DNA of 10,964 nt from CAZEHS01 sp964511875 (lineage in GTDB: Bacteria > Bacillota > Clostridia > Peptostreptococcales > Acidaminobacteraceae). Under the pieces are notes generated by a model, which saw only the letters and a list, made by a program, of their open reading frames with translations, was not told the origin of the DNA and did not search any database. The position numbers and the translations under genes were made by a program. Shown one piece after another: positions 1-6,114 of the stretch. Numbering within the stretch: position 1 is the first letter of the stretch; each line of letters begins with the position of its first letter. The DNA is taken from NCBI GenBank assembly GCA_964511875.1, contig CAZEHS010000095.1, positions 1-10,964 on the forward strand. Reading direction: 5' to 3'.

Positions 1-49
1 TGGCGATACCGTCCGCATCAACAACTTTGAATTTGAATTCTACGACTAA
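1..49 (+). CDS. obg: Obg GTPase, C-terminal end only (partial)
   Basis: Only the last 15 codons and the stop (TAA at 47-49) lie in the window, reading GDTVRINNFEFEFYD. This matches the end of the OCT domain found at the C terminus of many Bacillota Obg GTPases, whose tails typically read G-D-x-V-R-I-x-x-F-E-F-E. Obg is an essential ribosome-associated GTPase acting in 50S assembly and stress signalling; that role is family knowledge, since no GTPase motif is in view. The neighbours support the call, because obg-yhbY-nadD-yqeK-rsfS is a common order in Bacillota. The stop codon touches the ribosome binding site of the next gene, so the two are probably co-transcribed. Confidence 0.75.
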   Translation, partial: GDTVRINNFEFEFYD

Positions 50-58
50 GAGGAACTT

Positions 59-379
59 ATGCTGACAGGGAAACAACGCAGTTATCTGAAAGGCCTGGCT
101 AATCCCATGCAGGCAATCTTGCAAATCGGCAAGGAAGGGGTTACGGATAGCTTCGTAACCCAGCTGGCAATGACAATCGGCTCGAAGGAGCTTGTGAAAA
201 TCTCGATTCTTGAATCATCTGCGGATCTGGATGTGAAGCAAACGGCCTTCATGCTGGCTGAACGGACAGGAAGCGAATTCGTACAGTCCATCGGCCGAAA
301 AATCGTGCTTTACAAAGAAGCTGAAGAGCCAGAAAAACGAAAGATTGTGATTCCGCAGGAAAGAAAGCGCAAGGGATAA
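59..379 (+). CDS. yhbY: YhbY-type RNA-binding protein (CRS1-YhbY domain)
   Basis: A 106-residue protein, close to the usual 95-105 residues of YhbY. The single CRS1-YhbY domain fills residues 1-86: the start MLTGKQRSYLKGLAN, the GKEG loop at 24-27 (the GxxG-like RNA-contact loop), ELVKI near 44-48 and the closing IGRKIVLY near 78-85 all fit the family. The tail (87-106) is highly charged and lysine/arginine rich, as expected for an rRNA-binding protein. The family associates with pre-50S ribosomal particles and acts in the cytoplasm. The start ATG is preceded by AAGAGG at 48-53, overlapping the obg stop, with 9 bp between the two genes. The long gap downstream holds a repeat element rather than another operon gene. 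Confidence 0.9.
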   Translation: MLTGKQRSYLKGLANPMQAILQIGKEGVTDSFVTQLAMTIGSKELVKISILESSADLDVKQTAFMLAERTGSEFVQSIGRKIVLYKEAEEPEKRKIVIPQERKRKG

Positions 380-387
380 AGACTATA

Positions 388-571
388 GCCACGGATAACA
401 CGGATTTACACGGAGTAAACCGGAAAATTGGTCTCTTGTTTGTCATTGCGAGAAGCGAAGTGACGCGGCAATCTCTCCCTGATCAGTAAATGATGAGTTA
501 ACCTCGTTTTAAGGGAGAGATTGCCGCGCCTTCAGCTCGCAATGACAATATACATCCGTGTTATCCGTGGC
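388..571. repeat. Nested palindromic repeat element (MITE/REP-like)
   Basis: The yhbY-nadD gap is almost entirely occupied by nested inverted repeats. The outer arms at 388-405 and 554-571 are perfect 18-bp inverted copies containing the ACGGATAACACGGAT type sequence. Inside are TGTCATTGCGAG at 441-452, inverted at 536-547, and CGCGGCAATCTCTCCCT at 464-480, inverted at 512-528. The left arm also carries three direct copies of a CACGGA-type unit at 390, 399 and 409. The inner core resembles the CATTGCGAG...GGCAATCTC palindromes that recur in many unrelated bacterial genomes (recollection, not searched). No transposase is present, so a non-autonomous element is the best description. Transcribed, it would form a very long hairpin ahead of nadD. 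Confidence 0.75.
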
Positions 572-599
572 AAATTGATTCCTTATTGCAGAGGTCTAT

Positions 600-1238
600 A
601 TGTCAGGCAGAAAAATCGGTGTTTTCGGGGGTTCATTCAACCCCATACATAACGGGCATCTTGCTTTAGGTAAAACGGTCTGTGATGAATTAGGGCTGGA
701 ACAGCTCGTTTTCATACCGGCTGGTTTTCCTCCGCACAAATCCAATGAATACCTTGCGCCTGCAGAACACCGCTATGCCATGGTCAAGTTGGCGGTCACC
801 TGTGACAGCCGCTTTTCTGTTTCCCGGCTTGAACTGGATGCTGAGGAGACCACTTATACGGTCAGAACCCTAAAAGCCTTTCGGGGTATTTTCAATGATG
901 ATGACCAGATATTCTTCATCATGGGGGCTGATTCTCTTGTCGACCTTGTCAATTGGTGGTCCTTCAAAGAGCTGGTTACCCTGTGCACATTTGTGGCCGC
1001 GGCTCGTCCGGGAATTGCCCGGGAAGCTATGGAGGATCAGATGCAGGTGCTGAAAAGCCGGCACGGGGCGCGGGTACTGATGGTGGATATGCCGTTGATG
1101 GATATTTCCGCTTCACAGATACGAAGCAGGGTTGCCAGTGCCCAAGACATCAGCGACCTGGTGCCGGAGACGGTATCATCCTATATTACCCTGAACGGGT
1201 CATACGGAGGTACGCATTATGACCATCAAGAAACTTAA
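600..1238 (+). CDS. nadD: Nicotinate-nucleotide adenylyltransferase
   Basis: A 212-residue cytoplasmic enzyme that transfers AMP from ATP to nicotinate mononucleotide, making deamido-NAD in NAD synthesis. The nucleotidyltransferase signature is complete: GGSFNPIHNGH at residues 10-20 with the HxGH-type histidines H17 and H20, and the second ATP-binding motif ISASQIRSRV at 169-178 (family ISSTxIR). FIMGADSLVDLVNWW at 106-120 matches the conserved substrate-side D-S-L-x-x-L-x-x-W region. Length is usual for NadD. The start is ATG at 600 with AGAGG at about 589-593, directly after the palindromic element. The 3' end overlaps yqeK by 20 bp, as often seen in this cluster, which suggests translational coupling. 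Confidence 0.95.
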   Translation: MSGRKIGVFGGSFNPIHNGHLALGKTVCDELGLEQLVFIPAGFPPHKSNEYLAPAEHRYAMVKLAVTCDSRFSVSRLELDAEETTYTVRTLKAFRGIFNDDDQIFFIMGADSLVDLVNWWSFKELVTLCTFVAAARPGIAREAMEDQMQVLKSRHGARVLMVDMPLMDISASQIRSRVASAQDISDLVPETVSSYITLNGSYGGTHYDHQET

Positions 1239-1845
1239 AACTGCCCTGAAGGGACGACTTCAGACTAAGCGATACGAGCATTCAATCCATGTTATGGAAA
1301 CCGCTATTGTCCTGGCTCGGATCCACGGTGCTGATAAAGGTACCGCTGCCGTGGCCGGACTCCTTCATGACTACGCCAAGAACCTCAGTCCGGAAGAACT
1401 GCGCGAGGCTGCGCATGAGCTGGAGCTTGAGCTTGACCCCGTTGTCAGCCGCCACATGATGCTGGCCCATGGCCCTGTCGGAGCAGAGCTTGCAGCGAGG
1501 GATTTGAAAATTATGGATCCTGATGTTCTTAATGCAATCCGTTATCACACCTTTGGTCGTGTCGGCATGGGAAAATTAGAAAAAATCATTTATCTGGCAG
1601 ATTTCATCGAGCCCGGAAGAAAGTTCAAAAATGCAGACGAGCTCCGTAAAACTGCCCAGGTTAATTTGGACAAAGCAGTGCTAATGGCGCTTGAATCATC
1701 CATTTCCTATCTCATAGGTACTGACAGACTCATACATCCCAATACTCTTTATGCTCGCAATGAAATGATCATCGAGCAGAACAGCAGGAGGCATCATGGA
1801 TTCGATTCGGGAACAGGCAAAGAAAATCGCCCTTCTCTTGGATAG
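1219..1845 (+). CDS. yqeK: HD-domain hydrolase YqeK (symmetrical Ap4A hydrolase type)
   Basis: A 208-residue HD-superfamily metal-dependent phosphohydrolase. The metal ligands are visible: H21 in RYEHSIHV, H50-D51 in LLHDYAKN, H84 in AHGPVGAE, H110 in IRYHTFG and D128 in IYLADFIEPGR. YqeK family enzymes split diadenosine tetraphosphate symmetrically to two ADP, removing an alarmone-like nucleotide; the activity is inferred from the family. The ATG at 1219 has GGAGG at 1206-1210 inside the nadD coding region. The protein is somewhat longer than the usual 185-200 residues, and its last 16 codons run into rsfS in another frame, giving an unusually long 50-bp overlap. The extra tail (about 190-208) looks non-conserved. 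Confidence 0.92.
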   Translation: MTIKKLKTALKGRLQTKRYEHSIHVMETAIVLARIHGADKGTAAVAGLLHDYAKNLSPEELREAAHELELELDPVVSRHMMLAHGPVGAELAARDLKIMDPDVLNAIRYHTFGRVGMGKLEKIIYLADFIEPGRKFKNADELRKTAQVNLDKAVLMALESSISYLIGTDRLIHPNTLYARNEMIIEQNSRRHHGFDSGTGKENRPSLG

Positions 1846-2164
1846 TAAGAAAGGCATGGATATTTCTCTGCTTGATGTTCGGGGAATCAGCACAATAACG
1901 GACTATTTTATCATCGCAACAGGGGGATCAACCCGCCAAGTGCTGGCACTGGCAGATTATGTCGAAGAAGGAGCGCGTCCGCTCAATATGTCACTGCGAC
2001 ATAAGGAAGGACACCGCACTGGTGATTGGATCATCCTGGACTATGTGGATGTAGTGGTTCACATTTTCATTCGCGAAACCCGTGCCTATTACGGTTTGGA
2101 TAGGATCTGGCGCGATGCCAGACCCATTGAATTATCCCTTGACACTGGGATGAAAGCCTTATAA
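1796..2164 (+). CDS. rsfS: Ribosomal silencing factor RsfS (YbeB/Iojap family)
   Basis: A 122-residue protein of the RsfS/YbeB/Iojap family, which binds ribosomal protein uL14 on the 50S subunit and blocks subunit joining when nutrients are scarce. Family hallmarks are present in order: ISTITDYFIIATG at 31-43, STRQVLALADYVEEG at 45-59, the HKEGHRTGDWIILDYVDVVVHIF stretch running from 69 to 91, and RAYYGLDRIW at 96-105. Length is normal. AGGAGG at 1786-1791, still inside yqeK, precedes the ATG by 4 bp, so the start is well supported. Its final codons double as promoter DNA for the downstream T-box operon: TTGACA lies at 2139-2144 and the stop codon lies in the -10 region. Confidence 0.95.
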   Translation: MDSIREQAKKIALLLDSKKGMDISLLDVRGISTITDYFIIATGGSTRQVLALADYVEEGARPLNMSLRHKEGHRTGDWIILDYVDVVVHIFIRETRAYYGLDRIWRDARPIELSLDTGMKAL

Positions 2165-2167
2165 TAT
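2139..2167 (+). promoter_or_regulatory. Sigma-A promoter of the leuS operon, inside the rsfS 3' end
   Basis: A perfect -35 box TTGACA at 2139-2144 is followed by TATAAT at 2160-2165 (15-bp spacer) and by the overlapping TAATAT at 2162-2167 (17-bp spacer). Either register predicts a transcript starting around 2172-2175, about 20 nt before T-box stem I. The promoter overlaps the last codons and the stop of rsfS. Confidence 0.7.
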
Positions 2168-2173
2168 TAATTT

Positions 2174-2390
2174 TAAGCATTCATAACGATTAGAGCAGCA
2201 GTAGGAACGAAAATGTCGCTTAAGAGAACCGGTGGTTGGTGCGAACCGGTGCGATAAAGTTCTGAACTCAGCTCCGAAGAATGGGTTGGTTCCCCGTATC
2301 GAACTGATAAGAGGACATTTAATGTCAAGTAGGGTGGTACCGCGGATTTTTCCGTCCCTACGCATCTGAAGGGTGCCGTTTTTATTTTTT
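2174..2390 (+). promoter_or_regulatory. T-box leader sensing tRNA-Leu (specifier CUC)
   Basis: The T-box sequence AGGGTGGTACCGCG is at 2331-2344. The base in the variable position of the UGGN bulge is U (2338), which would pair with an A73 discriminator, as in tRNA-Leu. Stem I closes with GAGC (2193-2196) against GCTC (2271-2274). The specifier loop shows AGTA (2200-2203) opposite GAA (2264-2266), directly followed by CTC (2267-2269), a leucine codon. An ACCGGT pair at 2228-2233 and 2245-2250 forms the distal part of stem I, and GACAT/ATGTC at 2314-2326 a small middle stem. The antiterminator pairs TAGGG (2330-2334) with CCCTA (2356-2360) and CGGA (2343-2346) with TCCG (2351-2354). Uncharged tRNA-Leu should stabilise the antiterminator and switch on leuS. 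Confidence 0.93.
2361..2390 (+). terminator. Intrinsic terminator of the T-box leader
   Basis: A short hairpin can form from GCATC (2362-2366) and GGTGC (2372-2376). It is followed by a T-rich run at 2379-2390 with one A. A second possible pairing, CCCT (2356-2359) with AGGG (2370-2373), would compete with the antiterminator. Both stems are weak for a T-box terminator, so the exact fold is uncertain although the U-tract position is typical. Confidence 0.6.
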
Positions 2391-2485
2391 GGGATATTGT
2401 CATGTACAGCGTTTATTTGATGCACCAATGATTGTCATTGCATAACCAAGATCTGCACATATTCAAGCAATCAGGAGGCCTACAA

Positions 2486-4954
2486 ATGGAGAAGTACCTT
2501 TTCACGGAAATTGAACAGAAGTGGCAGCAAAAATGGCTTAGCGGTGATGATTTCAAAACTGGGGAAGATCCTTCGAAGCCTAAATATTATGTGCTGGAAA
2601 TGTTCCCTTATCCTTCGGGCAGCCTTCATATGGGTCATGTGCGCAATTATTCCATTGGTGATGTCATTGCACGGTTCAAAAAGATGAACGGCTTTAACGT
2701 TCTTCACCCAATGGGTTGGGATGCTTTCGGCCTTCCGGCAGAAAATGCCGCCATTGCTCATGGCATCCATCCGGATCCATGGACACGGAACAATATCGCT
2801 GAAATGAAAGTTGCGCTTAATACTCTGGGAATCAGCTATGATTGGGACCGTGAAGTGGGAACCTGCATGCCTGACTACTACAAGTGGACCCAATGGATCT
2901 TCATCGAATTCTATAAGAAAGGTCTGGCATACAAGAAAAAATCCCCTGTGAACTGGTGTCCTTCCTGCGAAACCGTGTTGGCCAACGAACAGGTGGTCGG
3001 TGGACAGTGTGAACGATGTGACAGCGTAGTCGGCAAGAAAAATCTGGAACAGTGGTATCTTAAAATCACCGATTATGCCAACGAACTGCTTGAGGATCTG
3101 GATAATCTCCCAGGCTGGCCCGATAAGGTCAAGACAATGCAGGCAAACTGGATCGGCAGAAGCATCGGTGCCGAGGTGGATTTTGACCTTGAAGGCACAG
3201 ATGAAAAACTGAAGGTGTTCACCACTCGTCCGGATACGATATTCGGTGCCACTTTCATGGTATTGGCTCCTGAGCACCCCCTTGTGTCAGAACTGATTGC
3301 AGGCACTGAATACGAAGCGATCGTCAACTCCTTCAACGAGAAGCTCCAATTCCTCACGGAAATCGAGCGTTCCTCCACTGAGTTGGTGAAGGAAGGTGTC
3401 TTCACCGGTAAATACGCCATCAATCCGCTGAATGGTGCCAAGGTGCCTATCTGGGTGGCAAATTATGTGCTGATGCATTATGGAACCGGTGCGATCATGG
3501 CTGTACCTGCCCATGACGAGCGGGATTTCGAATTCGCACGGAAATATGATATTGAAATCATCCCTGTCATATCCAAAGACGGCAGTGTTTATGAAGGTGC
3601 CTCAATGATGGAGGCCTATACCGAGTCAGGCAAGCTGATCCACTCCGGGAAATACTCAGGTATGGATGTGGATGCAGGCATTGAAGCACTGGTTTCGGAT
3701 TTGGAAGTCCAGGCGATCGGCAAGAAAACCATCAACTTCCGGCTTCGTGACTGGCTGATTTCACGACAGCGGTACTGGGGTGTTCCCATTCCGATCATGT
3801 ACTGTGACAGCTGCGGAGAAGTGGCTGTGCCAGAGCAGGACCTGCCCCTCCTTCTGCCGCTGGATGTGAAATTCACAGGCAAAGGCGAGTCTCCGCTGCT
3901 TACCAGTGAAACCTTCATGTACACAGAATGCCCCGTTTGTGGAGGCCGTGCCCGCCGGGAAACGGATACCATGGACACCTTTGTTGATTCATCCTGGTAT
4001 TTCCTCCGATACTGTGATCCTCACAATGACTCAGCCCCCTTCAGCCGTGAAAAAGCGGAGTACTGGATGGATGTGGACCAGTATATCGGCGGTGTGGAGC
4101 ATGCGATCCTGCATCTTCTGTATTCACGATTTTATACCCGTGTACTGCACGATATGGGCCTGTCACCGGTTAAGGAACCTTTCCGAAACCTGCTGACTCA
4201 GGGCATGGTCCTGAAGGATGGCGCGAAGATGTCCAAATCCAAGGGCAACGTAGTCAGCCCGAAGGAAATCATCGATAAATACGGTGCGGATACGGCACGT
4301 CTGTTCATCCTCTTCGCTGCTCCACCGGAACGGGATCTTGATTGGAATGACGATGGGGTGGAAGGCTCGTTCCGCTTCCTGAACCGAGTCTGGAGACTGG
4401 TGCAGGATGCTAAGGACAACCTTGATCCAGGCGCTGCGATTGGTGAGTTATCCGATGCCGATAAGAATTTGAACTTCATCATCAATAAGACTGTAAAAAA
4501 GGTAACTGACGATATCTCCGATCGGTTCAACTTCAATACGGCCATCAGCGCTGTTATGGAGCTGGTCAATGAGTTGTACCGTTACCGGGAAGCCGGATCA
4601 GTCAATAAAGCTCTGCTTACGGATGCCATAAACAAGGTTGTCATGCTAATGGCGCCATTTGCTCCCCATATGACCGAGGAACTGTGGATATCCCTTGGAA
4701 ATACTCAGTCTGTTCATAGCATGCCATGGCCGCAGTATGATGAAAAGGCTCTTGTAAAAGAAGAGGTGGAAGTGGTTCTGCAGATTAATGGAAAGGTACG
4801 GGACAAGGTCACTGTACCCCGTGAAATCGATCAGTCTGCTTTGGAAAAAATGGTAATGGAAAACGAAAGGATACTCCGGTTCATTGATGGGCGTCAAATA
4901 GTTAAAGTTGTTCTGATACCTCAAAAGTTAGTCAACATTGTCGTGAAAGGGTAA
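2486..4954 (+). CDS. leuS: Leucyl-tRNA synthetase
   Basis: An 822-residue class I aminoacyl-tRNA synthetase that charges tRNA-Leu. The start is placed at the ATG at 2486 because AGGAGG at 2473-2478 sits 7 bp before it; an in-frame upstream start at 2432 has no ribosome binding site and would add 18 non-conserved residues. The HIGH-type motif is HMGH at 48-51 within PYPSGSLHMGH, and KMSKS is at 581-585. The CP1 editing domain shows TTRPDTIFG from 246 and HDERDFEFA from 343, so editing of mischarged tRNA is probably intact. Two CxxC pairs occur in the N-terminal insertion (NWCPSCE ... CERC) and again in the middle (MYCDSCGE ... CPVCGG), suggesting zinc knuckles. The bacterial-type C-terminal domain ends the protein. 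Length falls between the Bacillus and E. coli enzymes. Confidence 0.97.
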   Translation: MEKYLFTEIEQKWQQKWLSGDDFKTGEDPSKPKYYVLEMFPYPSGSLHMGHVRNYSIGDVIARFKKMNGFNVLHPMGWDAFGLPAENAAIAHGIHPDPWTRNNIAEMKVALNTLGISYDWDREVGTCMPDYYKWTQWIFIEFYKKGLAYKKKSPVNWCPSCETVLANEQVVGGQCERCDSVVGKKNLEQWYLKITDYANELLEDLDNLPGWPDKVKTMQANWIGRSIGAEVDFDLEGTDEKLKVFTTRPDTIFGATFMVLAPEHPLVSELIAGTEYEAIVNSFNEKLQFLTEIERSSTELVKEGVFTGKYAINPLNGAKVPIWVANYVLMHYGTGAIMAVPAHDERDFEFARKYDIEIIPVISKDGSVYEGASMMEAYTESGKLIHSGKYSGMDVDAGIEALVSDLEVQAIGKKTINFRLRDWLISRQRYWGVPIPIMYCDSCGEVAVPEQDLPLLLPLDVKFTGKGESPLLTSETFMYTECPVCGGRARRETDTMDTFVDSSWYFLRYCDPHNDSAPFSREKAEYWMDVDQYIGGVEHAILHLLYSRFYTRVLHDMGLSPVKEPFRNLLTQGMVLKDGAKMSKSKGNVVSPKEIIDKYGADTARLFILFAAPPERDLDWNDDGVEGSFRFLNRVWRLVQDAKDNLDPGAAIGELSDADKNLNFIINKTVKKVTDDISDRFNFNTAISAVMELVNELYRYREAGSVNKALLTDAINKVVMLMAPFAPHMTEELWISLGNTQSVHSMPWPQYDEKALVKEEVEVVLQINGKVRDKVTVPREIDQSALEKMVMENERILRFIDGRQIVKVVLIPQKLVNIVVKG

Positions 4955-4969
4955 CCCCGGGAGGTGTCC

Positions 4970-5629
4970 ATGAGTAAAGAAATCAAGCCTGTCTTCAAAC
5001 GATATTTGTCCATGGCGAAAGGCGTAGCTTACATGTTCGGCCCAAACTGTGAGGTTGTGATCCATGATTTCAGCCTGAAGCCGAACTCCATTGTTGCCAT
5101 TGAAAACGGCCATGTTACCGGTCGGGTAGTTGGAAGCCCTGTAACGGAGAATTCACTCCAAAAGGTTTTCAAAAGCCAGTCCGGTGATGATGTGATAAAC
5201 TACAGCGGAAAAACGCCTGATGGCCGTGTTCTCAAATGCACTACCATTCATATCAAAGATGACGATAACGAGCCAGTGGGATGCATGTGCATCAACTACG
5301 ATCTTACAGAGCTGATGCTGGCAAAAAAAGCACTTGATGACATCATGAAAATCGATATTACAGCCTCAGAAAAAGAGGTCGATGGAGAACCTGTAAATCG
5401 TATCAATGATGTGCTGACCGATATCGTTCTCAACACCATTGATGAGTCGGGTAAACCGGTAGCCTATCTGACGAAGGAAGAAAAAGTGGACATAGTCAAA
5501 AGACTGGACATACAGGGGGCATTCCTGATAAAGGGAGCCATTGATTATGTTGCAAAAGTCCTATGTGTTTCCCGTTATACCATCTATAATTATCTTGATG
5601 AGATTCGCGTTGCAAAAACAAATATATAA
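4970..5629 (+). CDS. YheO/DauR-like PAS and helix-turn-helix regulator
   Basis: A 219-residue predicted DNA-binding regulator. Residues about 5-115 match the YheO-type PAS domain, with the typical GPNCEVVIHDF, NSIVAIENGHVTGR, SPVT and GCMCINYDLTEL segments. Residues about 168-213 form the C-terminal HTH of this family, including LTKEEKVDIVKRLD and a recognition region V-S-R-Y-T-I-Y-N-Y-L. Family members such as DauR control D-amino-acid catabolism, so an amino-acid-like ligand is plausible but unproven. The ATG at 4970 has GGGAGG at 4959-4964; a GTG at 4964 would overlap this site and is rejected. It lies 15 bp after leuS, its stop merges into the ribosome binding site of ridA, and no terminator intervenes, so all three share a transcript. 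Confidence 0.85.
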   Translation: MSKEIKPVFKRYLSMAKGVAYMFGPNCEVVIHDFSLKPNSIVAIENGHVTGRVVGSPVTENSLQKVFKSQSGDDVINYSGKTPDGRVLKCTTIHIKDDDNEPVGCMCINYDLTELMLAKKALDDIMKIDITASEKEVDGEPVNRINDVLTDIVLNTIDESGKPVAYLTKEEKVDIVKRLDIQGAFLIKGAIDYVAKVLCVSRYTIYNYLDEIRVAKTNI

Positions 5630-5640
5630 GGAGGCTTCAC

Positions 5641-6024
5641 ATGGCACTTCAACCCATCGCCACTGATAAAGCGCCTGCAGCTCTGGGGCCTTACTCCCAG
5701 GGAATGATTGCGGGTAACATGATTTTCGTATCAGGACAATTACCGATCAATCCGGCTGAAGGAAAGATATCGGCTGAAAGCATCGAAGAGATGACCAGAC
5801 AAAGCCTGGAGAACTGCAAGGCTATTCTTGCGGATGCAGGCGCTTCCATGAAGGATGTTGCCAAGGTCACCATTTTCATAAAGGATATGAATGATTTTGC
5901 CCGTATCAATGGAATCTATGCTGAGTATTTCACTGAACATAAGCCAGCCCGTGCCACCGTTGAAGTAGCGCGGCTTCCGCTGGACGCTAAAGTTGAAATC
6001 GAAATGATCGCTGTCAAGGGCTAG
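5641..6024 (+). CDS. ridA: RidA-family enamine/imine deaminase
   Basis: A 127-residue protein of the RidA (YjgF/YER057c/UK114) family, which hydrolyses reactive enamine/imine intermediates such as 2-aminoacrylate to keto acids and ammonia, protecting pyridoxal-phosphate enzymes. Key features are GPYSQ at 16-20 with the conserved tyrosine, FVSGQLPINP at 29-38, the catalytic-site arginine R104 in KPARATVEVARLP, and the closing VEIEMIAV at 118-125. Length is the standard size for a subunit of the trimer. AAGGAGG at 5628-5634 overlaps the upstream stop. It is the last gene of the leuS operon, immediately before a strong terminator. Pairing of a YheO-like regulator with a RidA gene recurs in other bacteria, supporting a shared role in amino-acid metabolism. 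Confidence 0.95.
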   Translation: MALQPIATDKAPAALGPYSQGMIAGNMIFVSGQLPINPAEGKISAESIEEMTRQSLENCKAILADAGASMKDVAKVTIFIKDMNDFARINGIYAEYFTEHKPARATVEVARLPLDAKVEIEMIAVKG

Positions 6025-6032
6025 TCTTGAGA

Positions 6033-6080
6033 AAAATCCGCAGTTCATAGGGAACCCCCTTAACACTGCGGATTTTCTTT
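6033..6080 (+). terminator. Rho-independent terminator of the leuS-ridA operon
   Basis: Perfect 12-bp inverted arms AAAATCCGCAGT (6033-6044) and ACTGCGGATTTT (6065-6076) flank a 20-nt loop, which itself contains a GGG/CCC pair. The stem runs into TTTTCTTT. It begins 9 bp after the ridA stop. Confidence 0.92.
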
Positions 6081-6114
6081 ATTCCAACCCTGACCCTACA
6101 CTGAGGTGTTTCCT

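Noticed and set aside
388..571. CRISPR array or tRNA-like structure
   Set aside because: The repeats are inverted and nested, without regularly spaced identical direct repeats and unique spacers, and no cloverleaf or CCA end is visible.
953..1222. An 89-codon + strand frame overlapping nadD
   Set aside because: It is out of frame with conserved NadD motifs, is glycine-rich in a way typical of frame-shifted coding DNA, and has no ribosome binding site.
2432..2485. Upstream in-frame start for leuS
   Set aside because: It would add 18 residues unlike any LeuRS N terminus and has no Shine-Dalgarno; AGGAGG at 2473-2478 clearly serves the ATG at 2486.
2480..3277. A 265-codon open frame on the - strand opposite leuS
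   Set aside because: It lies wholly within the conserved LeuRS catalytic core, has no recognisable motifs or ribosome binding site, and is a shadow of the + strand codon pattern.
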